Source: Linnemannia elongata (taxonomy: Eukaryota > Mortierellomycota > Mortierellomycetes > Mortierellales > Mortierellaceae). Taken from it: a stretch of 64,000 nucleotides of DNA. Each line of letters opens with the position of its first letter. Position 1 is the first letter of the stretch. The stretch covers positions 124,001 to 188,000 of the forward strand of contig JAXBDG010000024.1 of NCBI GenBank assembly GCA_036320915.1, read 5' to 3'. Positions 33,062 to 43,837 of the stretch are shown in pieces. Position numbers and translations under genes: made by a program. The notes under the pieces are model-generated. The model was not told the origin of the DNA, searched no databases, and was given only the letters and a program-made list of their open reading frames with translations.

Positions 33062-33171
33062 TATCACCTCAATACTTAAACCCCTTTAGTTATGGCACTG
33101 ATCTTACCATATACCGTCTTGATAAACTTTCACAAGTGAACAGAGCATCAACGACGCGACCTCGAATCATA
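33062..33171. other. 3' flank of the first LRR gene
   Basis: Its end (GCATCAACGACGCGACC..TAATGGA) is homologous to 35884-35915, marking the duplicated unit border. Confidence 0.5.
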
Positions 33172-33256
33172 ATGGAGGATGATAGAAAGGGCCGACATAG
33201 AAGTATCAAAAAGTAACGCCGCTATGAACGCTTGGCTGCCACAAGCCAGCTATCTC
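33172..33256 (-). rRNA. antisense 28S rRNA scrap 3
   Basis: GATAGAAAGGGCCGACAT, AGTAACGCCGCTATGAACGC and CTGCCACAAGCCAGCTATC match the same 28S block as scrap 2. Degenerate. Confidence 0.7.
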
Positions 33257-34030
33257 TGTTGATAAGCAGAAGAGGGGAAAGCAAAGATTAATAAAAATAT
33301 TAGGATGACAATTGGTAAGGCAGCAAACAGTAAAGTGACACATGGGACAATGGCAGGGCAATTTGTGAGTGATAGATTGACAGACAACCTTGAGTTTTAC
33401 CTCGGCTCCCTTGAAATATTCTTTGAGCAATCATGATCGATCCACTCCATCTTACATTTTTTTCACTTCATACCCTGCATTGTGTTACCCCTTCTGAAAC
33501 TTCTCCCACTCCTCCCGTGTTAGTAATACTCTGAAAGAAAGGGGGACCCGCCGAAGAAACCATATCGTATGAACTGCAAGAGCTATGTGTCATGGTTGCT
33601 CACTTAAGAGCAGTTGATGCATAAGGTTAGTGTCGCAGTAATATATAATTTTCTTCTGCTCCGCCACCCTTCCACCAGTTTACCGCCTTTACTTCACCCT
33701 TCTGTACATTAATATAAGTACCCACCTTTTCTTGTACCATAAAACGGGATTTTCTCTGCACTCTTTTACTTTCCCTTGATACTTTTGTCTCTTCCTTGTC
33801 TTTCTCTTGCATCCTTCTTTTGCTCGTTCCCTCATTCACTATCTCTTGCTTTGTTGCTATTAAGTGTCTGCCGTTCTTCATATTTTTATCCACGTCATAG
33901 ACCACTTTTCAGCATCGCTGCCGTGTTGCTCCTCCTCTTCACTTCATTCCTTCTTCCTATTCTCTTTCTTTCCTCATTTCTCCTTCGTCATCGCACCTTT
34001 TTGTGACCCATCGTCACGTTCTGCAGCGTT
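33257..34030 (+). promoter_or_regulatory. duplicated promoter/leader of the second F-box/LRR gene
   Basis: Copy of 30611-31429: TGTTGATAAGCAG starts both. A TATA-like AATATAAGTA is at 33712-33721 and the pyrimidine-rich leader follows. Confidence 0.55.
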
Positions 34031-35779
34031 ATGACTAAGGTGTTCCGGATACATGCCCTCGATCTACATGAGATACGCTCTAGAATTGCCAGCAATCTTG
34101 GCCTTCAAGACCTCGCATCCTGTGCGCGTGTGAGTCAGGATTGGAACAACTCATTTACAGCATCACTGTATAAGTCTGTTGTGTTGTCGGAACATGGCCC
34201 CAGCATGGAATCTGTTGAGAGAAACAAGCACCTTATACAGTGCCTAAGGATTCAGAGATATGCCTACGAAAGACTACCATCGACATCTGAACGACAAAAA
34301 GTAATTTCTAGAATCATGACCAACTCGACTCTCACCAATTTGGACTTGGCAGGAACTTCGATCAGAGACAACGGAGCTGTTGCACTGTCTGACACACTGA
34401 AGACCAACTCGACTCTCGCCACTTTGGATTTGATGGTAAACTCGATCGGACAAAATGGAGCTATTGCGCTGTCTGAGGCACTCAAGATCAATTCGAATCT
34501 CACCAATTTGAACTTGAACAGCAACTCGATCGGACCCAATGGAGCTGTTGCACTATCTGAGGCACTCAAGACGAACTCGACTCTGATCACTTTGAACCTA
34601 TACAACAATTTGATCGGATTCAATGGAACTGCTGCGCTATCTGAAGCACTCAAGACCAACTCGACTCTGACCACTTTGGACTTGCAGAGTAACTCGATCG
34701 GAGACTATGGAACTGTTGCACTGTCTGAGGCACTCAAGACCAACTCGACCCTCACCGATTTGAACTTGAGGGGTAACTCGATCGGAGACTATGGAGTTGT
34801 TGCGCTGTTTGAGGCACTCGAGAACAACTCGAATCTCACCACTTTGAACTTGTGCAGCAACTTGATCGGACCTAATGGAGCTGTTGCAATGTCTAAGGCA
34901 CTCAAAACCAACTCGATTCTCTCCACTCTGGACTTAACGGGAAACTCGATCGGAGACTATGGAGCTGTTGCGCTGTTTGAGGCACTCAAGACCAACTCAA
35001 CTCTCACCGCTTTGGACTTGAACAGCAACTCGATCGGACCCAACGGAGCCGTTGCTCTGTTTGAAGCACTCAAAGCCAACTCGACACTCACCAATTTGGG
35101 CTTGTACAACAACTTGATCGGACCCAATGGAGCTGTTGCACTATCTGAGGCACTCAAGACCAACTCGACTCTCACCGATTTGAGCTTGGAGGTTACGCCG
35201 ATTGGATCCATCGGAGCTGTTGCTCTGTCTGAGGCTCTCAAGACTAACTCGACTCTCACCACTTTGAACTTGGCGGGAAGCTCTATCGGAGACAACGGAG
35301 CTGTTGCACTCTCTGAGGCACTCAAGACCAACTCGAATCTTACCGATTTGTACCTGGATAACAACTCGATCGAACCCAATGGAGCTGTTGCGCTGTCTGA
35401 AGCACTCAAGACCAACTCGACTCTCACCTATTTGACTTTGAGCAGCAACTCGATCGGACCCAGCGGAGCTATTGCGCTGTCTGAGGCACTCAAGGTCAAC
35501 TCGACTCTCACCTATTTGACCTTGAGCAGTAACTCGATCGAAGACTATGGAGCTGTTGCACTGTCTGAGGCACTCAAGGTCAACTCGATTCTGACCACTT
35601 TGGACTTGGAGGGCAGCTCGATCGGACCCAACGGTGCTGTTGCACTGTCTGAGGCACTCAAGACCAACTCGACTCTCACCAGTTTGAACTTGGAGGGCAA
35701 CTCGATCGGATCCAACGGAGCTGTTGCACTGTCAGAGGCATTCAAGACCAACTCGACTCTGATAACCTTGAACTACTAG
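34031..35779 (+). CDS. F-box/LRR protein, copy 2, 582 aa
   Basis: Intact tandem paralogue of the gene at 31430. The ATG at 34031 begins MTKVFRIHALDLHEIRSRI, then an F-box-like region to about residue 60 (LGLQDLASCARVSQDWNNSF). From about residue 97 to the end, some seventeen 28-residue leucine-rich repeats (NSTLTTLDLxxNSIGDNGAVALSEALKT) form a ribonuclease-inhibitor-type horseshoe. The DNA repeats are alike enough for unequal crossing-over, which would change repeat number between strains. Probably an SCF-type adaptor or recognition protein; ligand unknown. No signal peptide. Confidence 0.8.
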   Translation: MTKVFRIHALDLHEIRSRIASNLGLQDLASCARVSQDWNNSFTASLYKSVVLSEHGPSMESVERNKHLIQCLRIQRYAYERLPSTSERQKVISRIMTNSTLTNLDLAGTSIRDNGAVALSDTLKTNSTLATLDLMVNSIGQNGAIALSEALKINSNLTNLNLNSNSIGPNGAVALSEALKTNSTLITLNLYNNLIGFNGTAALSEALKTNSTLTTLDLQSNSIGDYGTVALSEALKTNSTLTDLNLRGNSIGDYGVVALFEALENNSNLTTLNLCSNLIGPNGAVAMSKALKTNSILSTLDLTGNSIGDYGAVALFEALKTNSTLTALDLNSNSIGPNGAVALFEALKANSTLTNLGLYNNLIGPNGAVALSEALKTNSTLTDLSLEVTPIGSIGAVALSEALKTNSTLTTLNLAGSSIGDNGAVALSEALKTNSNLTDLYLDNNSIEPNGAVALSEALKTNSTLTYLTLSSNSIGPSGAIALSEALKVNSTLTYLTLSSNSIEDYGAVALSEALKVNSILTTLDLEGSSIGPNGAVALSEALKTNSTLTSLNLEGNSIGSNGAVALSEAFKTNSTLITLNY

Positions 35780-35912
35780 CACAATGCTTGGACTGAGAAG
35801 GCCTGAGCTACGGTACTGTCTAGTGTCCAAGTGCGCGTGAATGGGCGTACCCCTTAAAAACGACATAATGTCAACGAGTGCACAAAGCATCCACAACCCG
35901 CCTTGAAATTCT

Positions 35913-35996
35913 AATGGAGCAAAGGATTGGAGGAGCTGACATCGAAGGATCAATGAGCAGGGTTGCTATGAACGCCTGTCTACCTCAAGCTAGTTA
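35913..35996 (-). rRNA. antisense 28S rRNA scrap 4
   Basis: GAGCTGACATCGAAGGATCAATGAG and GTTGCTATGAACGCCTG recall the same 28S block; the most degenerate of the four. The duplicated promoter does not follow it. Confidence 0.55.
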
Positions 35997-37577
35997 CAAA
36001 CACTGCCTGAACTCGTTTGCGGTCAGATCATTTTAATAGGTGTTAAAAGCCCACAAATTTTGAGTAGAAAGGTGTGATATGAACCAAGTGGCGGCACTTT
36101 CACCTTCATTCTTCTCTTTTTCAGCTGTTCCTTTTGTTTTCCCTCCTCATCACTCCGTCGCCTTATTTTTTTCTTCTTTTATTTTTCTATAATATTCTCC
36201 AACAACCCCCATCTAAATCGTTTTTCCAAAGTACGTAGACCACGGGCAACTGTACAAGTCATTTGCTTCGAATCCTGGAGGCGCATTTCTGAGCCTTGGT
36301 GAAGGGTAGAGGCAAGTGTATATAGACTGATAAAATCGATTTGTAAGGCGTTCCTTTGTTATTGCGTTCGTCAACAGGAATAAATATGTTTATCTCCATG
36401 GGGCATTTTGCTTGGCCTGATGGTTGTATCACATATTGATCGATACTCCGTGAGACATACCCTTCAAAAAAATATTCGTCCCATACATGCACAGTAATCA
36501 TTGTTATTGTTTGCGTGCCTCCTCGACGTCTCTGTCACCACACCTATACCTCTACTCTCTCTTCTTTCTATCTTTCCATATCTTTTTTACACATTTTGCC
36601 CCTAATGGGAGTGAGTGATCGCAGTCGACCATATATTCTTGTAGGAGTGACTCATATGAATGAAGAGTTAACAAAGGTATACGCGACAAATGGACGAGAG
36701 GAGAAAAAATAAAGTAACGTACCCGTGTCGACCTTTCAAGGGCATAAAGACACCGACAGTATCTTCAGTACCTTTTTTTTTTTTTCTGCCCTCAGTCATT
36801 TTTCATTCAAAAAAGATGCAACACGCACACAGTCGCATATTCTCAAAAAAAAAAAAAAAAAAAAATAGAAATGAAAGGGCAGTTGTCTAATTTGAGCACT
36901 GTCCCAGTCTTAACGCTGTGCAAGCAATAGTACAGCCTATTTTGTAGAGAAACGCAGCTACACTATGGAGAGGTCATTTCAGCATAACTGTTCGATGAGC
37001 ATCATCGTCTCTATTTCGTTTCTCATTCTGCTAAGTAGCACCACCCTTTCTTCGCTCGCCTCTGTCTCCTCGTTCTCTCCTCCCCTCCTTCCCTCTTTTC
37101 TCTTTGGTAGCACAAAGACTTTTTTTTCCTTTCACTTTTTCGTTTGTTTTCTCACTCCGATGTCGGCTGCTAAGACAAATTGCTGCCCACTTTTATTGCC
37201 CTGGCAACTTCATCTAAAACAAACAAAAGGACAAAAGGAAATCGTCTTTTATTTGATGCGGGTCCCTTTCTTCTTTCACAACGACACACCGAGCTTACCC
37301 TATGCCTGACACTGTCTACCATAAGTCCAAGAGAGGGCTGCAAGGGCATGGAAAATGACTGCGCTGTATATACTTAAAGCAGTCCTTTGTCCTTGCCATG
37401 GCCAAAGTGTTACTGAGTAGATACGTTTTTTTCAATGGTACCCTTCTGCAAAAATTATGGATCATGCATTCCACACCAATCTCCGCATTCCTCCTACGAC
37501 AAGTGACGACGGGACAACACCATCAAGTTCATTCGACTTTAATTTCCCATCAAGCCAGCATTTTTTTTGCCTTTACC
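35997..37577. other. gene-poor region
   Basis: T-rich stretches, an A tract at 36846-36865 and several short frames without motifs. One plus-strand frame at 36965-37309 begins with a hydrophobic stretch, but its composition is that of pyrimidine-rich leader; not called. Confidence 0.4.
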
Positions 37578-37938
37578 ATTAAAGAGCACAAGCCAAACAT
37601 TAACGAAAACCGGTGTATACCTACCCATTTCTGTCTTTACGCACGGGCAACTCTACGTGGCACTCTTGAGATGTTTTCATGAACTATTGTATTATATGTA
37701 CTAGGTATTATTTCTTTTAAAAAAAGAGGTGCAATTAATCACGATCATACGTACCATATTGGCAGGTGAATGTAAATTTTTTATTGCCTTATTTTGAGAA
37801 AAGGCGGAGTGTGCAAGAAAGGATACAAAGGATCAAAAGACAGGTAGGTAAACAAGTTGTTGCAAACTGGAGAATATAACAGGGTAAGAGGAAATCTATT
37901 TTCCTTACGAGAAAGATAGATAGAAAACGTCAACATTG
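37578..37938 (+). repeat. dispersed repeat copy A (possible Helitron helicase end), uninterrupted
   Basis: Homologous to 55875-56022 plus 56925-57131. The left part contains coding remnants resembling the PIF1/Helitron helicase C-terminus (HGxLYxALSR in copy B; degraded here). The right part is non-coding (GCCTTATTTTGAGAAAA-GGCGGAG). Copy A lacks the Tc1-like insertion of copy B and so shows the empty site. Confidence 0.7.
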
Positions 37939-38607
37939 ATTTGAAATGTCGCATAGCAAACCAAAATGGCAACTAACAAATGGCAAAGCTAACGGCGGAT
38001 AATGAATAAAAGCAACAAAGGATTACTCTATCACAGTGTAGGTGTAGCCGAGGATATAGAAAGAAAGAACATACATCTCAGAGTCAAACTAGAGACATGT
38101 GCCACGTCTAGATCAAGGCCCATGGAACGTTCAAATAAAGGGAGGAAGCAATTTTCGCAAACCTTGGCCAGATACAGGAACACCTACACATTGCAATGAC
38201 CAAGATCTGTAAGACCAATTGCTAGTATATAAAAAAAAAGATACTGTGGCAACTTTAGAACTTGAAATGACTTTCTGACCACCATGCGTATTGATGGCTA
38301 ACAAGGGCCAGTCGTTATTCTCCTTGTCTTGGTGTTTCTGCATTCATTTATCTCTTCTTTATTTAGCTTCCAAGAAAAAAAGAAGAGTTTGATATGCTTG
38401 ATAACTGGCCCGTAGCCGCCAGACAGTGTTGGCGACACGATGGTTTACCTGTCATTGTCATTTAGCTGTGGCGCAACACGTAAAAGATTGTGTACGTGAA
38501 ATTGATTTCGTACGTCCACGTTTGAGTTTGCCTTTCCTATTAGAAAGAGTCCCAGTGGACGCGTTAAGGTTGGAAGTCTGATTGTCTTTTATCTCTGACC
38601 ACTCTTC
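37939..38607. other. spacer
   Basis: No gene recognised; short frames only. Confidence 0.4.
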
Positions 38608-38718
38608 ATTCATTCCTTTCATTCCTTTCATTCCTTTCATTCCTTTCATTCCTTTCATTCCTTTCATTCCTTTCATTCCTTTCATTCTTTTCATTCCTTT
38701 CGTTCCTTTCGTTCCTTC
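38608..38718. repeat. 9-bp minisatellite (CATTCCTTT)n
   Basis: About a dozen head-to-tail copies, slightly degenerate at the right end. Lies in the leader region of the Hsp70-like gene. Confidence 0.9.
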
Positions 38719-38796
38719 ATTCTTTCCTTTCTTTCCTATCATTCTTTACCTTTCTTTTCCGTGCATCCATCATTCCCCCTCCCCCCCCTATTCAAA

Positions 38797-40638
38797 ATGA
38801 AATGGTTGAGCAAGAAAGGATTGTTCTCACTTTTGATTACATTGGTCGTTATGATCTTCCTGTCCTATGAAACCGTGCCTGCTGCTCGACCAGAACGTCT
38901 TCGTACGGTGCTTGCGATTGGTAAGAACAAGTTCACCCTTACCATCCCCTCTTTGAACCGCACTGCAGCATCCTCGGACTAACCATCGATTTTATGTTCA
39001 TTTTCTTTCTTCTCAGAGGTTGGGTCTAGTGCCACTCGTTTGAGTGTCATCGGTGGTGATAACAGTAAACCGAAAATAATATCAATCGGTCCAGGAACAC
39101 GCTCCTCGACTGGACCATTGGAGTCCAACTGGACAACCGAAGGATTCCTGTTGATTAAGGATGGCACAGACGAAGCGCTTTATGTCCACCCATCCAACAC
39201 ACTTTTCAACCTTGACCATCCCATTGCATTGCGTTCACGGCTTCATTACGGTATCAGGCCCAACATTACCGGACACCAGGCATTCACCCTCATCGACATC
39301 ACAGCCAAATACCTGCAAGTATTAACAGCATCTGCAGAATCGATCCTCGGTCATAGTGTCAGATTTGCTGGTATCCTCTTGCCAAATGGACATGGCCTAC
39401 GAACCACAACAAACTACAACTCGTCGGATACAGTCCACGTTGGTGAATACACTGAACAGATGGTGATTGAGTTGAAAGTGGCAATGAGGGAAGCCATAGA
39501 TGCCGCAGGACTACAACAACAAGGACTCTTTTCCCACGTTTACAGGAAAGCCTCTGCCGCCGTTTTTATCTTTGATCAGGGCATGGAGTACAGTCGGAAC
39601 GTTCTTGTCTATCGTCTAGGTGGCTCGACATTCGAGGTCTCAGTCTATGAATATGACAATGATTTCGTTCTCATCATGTCCTCCGTCTATGATCAACACC
39701 TGGGCGGAAACGATTTCAATCAACGCATCGTCGACCATTTACTCCTGGCCCACAAGAACAAGACCGGTCAGAATCTCTCCAGTGACGACAAGTTTCTCCT
39801 TCGACTGGGAAACGAAGTCGAAAAGGCCAAGCGAATGCTCTCTGTCCAAGACTGTGTTCGGATTGAAATCGAGTCCCTCCACCCTGGGGCTCAAGGTCTC
39901 TCTGAAAAGTTGACTCGGTCTCAATTCGAGGATCTCAATATGGATCTCTTTACCAAGACCATCACGGCGATCGATCAGGCTATCGAAAACTCTGGTGAGT
40001 TTGCCAAGAATGACATCCACGACTTTGTGTTCTCCGGTGGATCCGCCAATATCCCCTTCCTTCAGTCGACCATCCGAAAGTATTTTGGCCATCATAAGAG
40101 ATACCATGGATCAACTCATCCTGAAACTACTGTCGTGTTGGGTGCTGCAAAACTCAGTCATCAGTACCTGGACGACAGGGGGCATGGCAGCGCCATATGT
40201 TGCATGGAGGAAAGTCCAAGTGCCCTTGGTATTGAGACAGCCGGCGGAGTGATGTTCAATTTTACGGATGGGTACACCGACGGAAATACCAACAACATGT
40301 ACTCGTTTTCTACCACGATGGATAATCAGGACCGAGTGGTCGTCCGGGTCTTTCGTGGAGACGGAGAATGGACGAGTCAGAATTTGTTCGTAGGCGGAAT
40401 CGAGCTCACAGGCATTGCGCCGGCTCCCAAGGGCGTTCCAGAGATCCGTGTGAGACTTCGCACTTACATGTGTGGCAGTACTGTCGATCTGCAAGTCATG
40501 GACGTGGCCTCCGGGAGGATCAATGGCACGACACTTTCGCCCTTTAAGGACCATGGAGGGGAGACCAAATACCAGAAGTTGGAAGGAGGTGCGTTCGAGC
40601 TCGAACCAGCTAGCAAACAGACTTTTTTACAGGTCTAA
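38797..40638 (+). CDS. divergent Hsp70-family protein with a signal peptide or anchor, two exons
   Basis: Exons 38797-38920 and 39017-40638 (intron 96 nt, phase 1), 581 residues. The first exon encodes MKWLSKKG followed by a hydrophobic segment (about 9-25), so the protein enters the secretory pathway. The Hsp70 ATPase fold is visible: a degraded phosphate-1 motif (AIEVGSSATRLSV in place of the usual IDLGTT), FDQGM/LVYRLGGSTFEVSV for phosphate 2, HLGGNDFNQRIVDHLL, EVEKAKRMLS and FSGGSANIPFLQ for the adenosine motif. The substrate-binding half is short and diverged (about 400-581), and no HDEL-type ER retention signal is present. An ER- or surface-associated Hsp70 relative with probably altered nucleotide use; clients unknown. 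Confidence 0.8.
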
Positions 40639-42613
40639 GTAATGTAAAAAAATATAACTCCGGAGAGGGAGGAGTCTTTTCTGTGTGTTTATTCACATTA
40701 TACTTTAACGTCCAAGGACCACAGCACTTCTCTTTGCTGCTCTCTTGTTTTAAATTTGCATTTCTAAGACCTTTCAGTCCCGTTGAATGTCACCATCCTT
40801 ACTTTAATGAAGCCCCATTGCTCCGAGAAGTTGCTTTTTGGCTCTTGCATATTAAGAGGGATTAGTTTTATAAGGAATTCAAACCGGTGAAAAAGATTCC
40901 GCGAAGAACTGCATAGTGTGACAGGTAAAGGGTGAAAAAAGGTTTTAAATGGCCTCGGGTTCACTTTTCCCTTTCATTGCTCCCTATGTGACCCAGGAGT
41001 TTGTAACACAAGATTCTCATTGAATGAGAGATTGAGGATATCAAGGACGAACTTGTTGTATGTCCGCTCATGATATGACATATCTCCCCATTACCGATTG
41101 CCAAACAGCCAAACATTTCCGTCCCACAAAAGTCGTCTTCTTGGGTATGTCGGACTGAACTCCCCATAGACTTTATCTTGTGTAAAGAGAGGGGTGTCAC
41201 CTCACAGTATGATGAATCTTCTCTCGCCTCCCGATGGTACTACTAAAATTGTCGTGGCGGTCCGCAGATGACGGAAACGCCAAAACATTACTCATTCTCT
41301 GCTAGTGTTTGGAATCGTTAAAAAAAAAGTGTGTTTGGTCAGTAGAAGCAAAGGTAGGGTTCATCACGCCTCTTTTTGCATGTTAGTGTAATCTATTTAC
41401 ATAAAAGATGATCGCCTTACCTCTTCTTTACGTCCACATGGTATACACTACTTCTACGTTACTTCTCATCTAAAGAGTAAAACCTGTTGTTGGCACAATT
41501 GACGAATGAGATTGGGAAAAATATCAAAAAAATCGTAGAGGCTACAAGGGCTTGAGTGAGGAAGCTACATTATCAGAAAAGTATGCTCACAGGATGGAGT
41601 ACTTGTTTCTTCTTCGTAGTCACATGAACTGCTTTTTTTTTCAAGTTTCGTGGACGTGGTAAATGGACTGAGAAAAGGATGCAAAATAAGGATGTCGAAG
41701 AATTGCATGTTATCGATGGTGAAGGGCGAGTATGTTGATTTTGGATGAATGATGAGAGGAAAACAAAAGAAAAACAATCATAAGCGAGAGAGAGAGTTAA
41801 TAAAAAGAAGAAAAAAAACATCAAGAGGAGGTCATATTCTGAGATCTTCACCAATTTTTACCTACTCTCAGCCCAGCCCCGGCCTTGAACGTGGCTTACT
41901 TTTCCCTTTTTTCAAAATGTGGCAAGTGGATGCTGGTTTTGACCAATTGTGAAAGATGATATGCTGTCGGGGGTAGGGAGGGATGAGCTGTCCAAAGTAA
42001 TTGACTCTATCTGTGTTGGTGAACTGAAGCATTACAACAAGGCAAAGTTTTTAACGAGGAGGGAGGTGGAACTACTTCTTCTCAAAGGAACTATCTGATC
42101 TTCAAAACCTGTCTCAGTCCAGGCACTTATTTCTGGAACGAAGGAGCGATTTTTGAACTTCGTTGAACAGTGCTTGTTTATTTCGACAGGGTGCCAATAA
42201 ACAAAGGAATCGATTGCTGTGTGCGCTTAGGAGGAGAAAACGGGTCTTTTTTTTTTGTTTTTTTTTTTTTTTTTTTTTTTTGTTTTTGGTTGTGTGCGTG
42301 CCAGGCAGTCAACGCACTAGCAGTGGGAAAGGGGCTATGTGAAAAAGAACTTTGATCAAAAGGCAAGAGCTAAGTAAAGAGCAGAGAACGAGCAACAGCA
42401 AATGTCGCGAGATTGGCGACCATGCTAAGAAAGTCAGAACAAGCAAGTGATAGGGAGAGACATGGAACAAGGAGGACTAAGGCAAACAAAGCAGGGAAAC
42501 ATAAGCAGTGTTAGAATAAAAATACGTGATGTGATGAAAGGCAAGTATAGCGAGAACCGTGGGTGACACGATGGAACAATTGTCATAACCGCGCCCTTAC
42601 CCGTTGAGTCATG
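40639..42613. other. gene-poor region
   Basis: About 2 kb. A T-rich tract at 42246-42281, AT-rich spacers, and no coding motif on either strand. Confidence 0.4.
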
Positions 42614-43837
42614 CTACTCTGCTGGTTTGAGGGGGCAAATGCCTGTCAAACATGCATTGCACTTGTCTGTCCTGTGCGGGCCAGTCTTAAAATATTTCTG
42701 GCGCGGCTTGACCACTGAGGTCTGGCCTGTCCAGCGATCCAAACTCTTGACGACCATGGTGACATAATCATCCTTAGAAACCTCAGGCTCAACGACTGTG
42801 TTACAATTTGCACACATTTGAGAATGCAACCGAGTTCGATAACGATGACCGGAGGACGACATCCATAGTTCAACACAAATCGCATTGGAGGCCCATGTGC
42901 GAGGTCCCTTCGGCTGGTATTTTTTTGGTTTACAGTTGTAGCATCTGAAATAGCCCTTGACAAGCCCGGTTTTTGAACGCGGGTTTCTCTTTGTTGGGAT
43001 CTGCTGGTCGTACGGATACCGGTCATCTACTGTCGCTTCCACTGCTTCATGAAGGAACGAGCCGTCGATTTCTTGTCGTGCGACAGGCGCAGGGATAGGC
43101 GGAGGGATATTACGTGCAAGCTGAGTACTGTTCCGTGAAGGCTGTACCAATACCAACTGTCTCTCTGCCGCTGCCATCAAGGATGCTGATGTAAGGTTCG
43201 AAGGGAGCTTGCGTCTTGTATCAAAGGCCACTGGCGAGGGAATGGTTGGTAAGGTGTATCGCAGGAGCCTAGGGTCAACAGCTACGGTTGGCGTGCTGTA
43301 TCTCAAGAGTCCGGGATCGACAATTACACGATACAAGGTGTCCGGTGCTGTGCGTGAAACACTTGGTGTACTGTTCAAGGAGGATCGAGAGATAAAGGAT
43401 GACTGTGAAGAAGCGTTTCTCGATGGGCTCCCTGTAGGTAGTCGAGAATAGGAAGGCAACAGACTCGTCCTTTCGTCAACAGTTCGACCTCGATAGCTTG
43501 GTACAGAATAAGTATGTACGCTTCCACGGCGATATCTCTCGTTCTTGTCCCGCTGATGACGACTACAAATGCAAAGGTAGAGAAATCCCAGCACTAAAAA
43601 TCCTACAGGAATGCCCAGGACCCACCACAGCGATACGCCACAAAAGTATGCAAATATGTCGAGCACGAGCATAACGAGAGAGGGAACGAGTTTCTTCCCT
43701 TGATATATTTCATACAGCAACCACGTTACAAGTGCAGCAGCGGGTACAGCAAAGGCCCACCATAACGAGTAGTCCACAATGTAAAGACAGATGGCGGTGG
43801 TGGCGGTGACTGGGATAAGGTAAGCAGTTATCTCCAT
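42614..43837 (-). CDS. membrane protein with a C-terminal 3CxxC-type zinc finger
   Basis: 407 residues from the ATG at 43837 (a GTG 22 codons upstream is in frame but less likely). The N-terminal third has hydrophobic segments: ITAYLIPVTATTAICLYIV, LWWAFAVPAAALVTWLLYEI, LVMLVLDIFAYFCGVSLWWV and IPVGFLVLGFLYLCI, so three or four membrane spans. The middle is Ser/Arg/Pro-rich and probably disordered. The C-terminus has three CxxC pairs in the order typical of zf-3CxxC/receptor-transporting proteins: FRCYNC, MCANC, KCNAC, ending GIC. Function unknown; the zinc finger faces either side depending on span number. A hydrophobic frame just upstream (about 43900-44069, minus) could be an extra 5' exon. 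Confidence 0.7.
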   Translation of the reverse strand: MEITAYLIPVTATTAICLYIVDYSLWWAFAVPAAALVTWLLYEIYQGKKLVPSLVMLVLDIFAYFCGVSLWWVLGIPVGFLVLGFLYLCICSRHQRDKNERYRRGSVHTYSVPSYRGRTVDERTSLLPSYSRLPTGSPSRNASSQSSFISRSSLNSTPSVSRTAPDTLYRVIVDPGLLRYSTPTVAVDPRLLRYTLPTIPSPVAFDTRRKLPSNLTSASLMAAAERQLVLVQPSRNSTQLARNIPPPIPAPVARQEIDGSFLHEAVEATVDDRYPYDQQIPTKRNPRSKTGLVKGYFRCYNCKPKKYQPKGPRTWASNAICVELWMSSSGHRYRTRLHSQMCANCNTVVEPEVSKDDYVTMVVKSLDRWTGQTSVVKPRQKYFKTGPHRTDKCNACLTGICPLKPAE

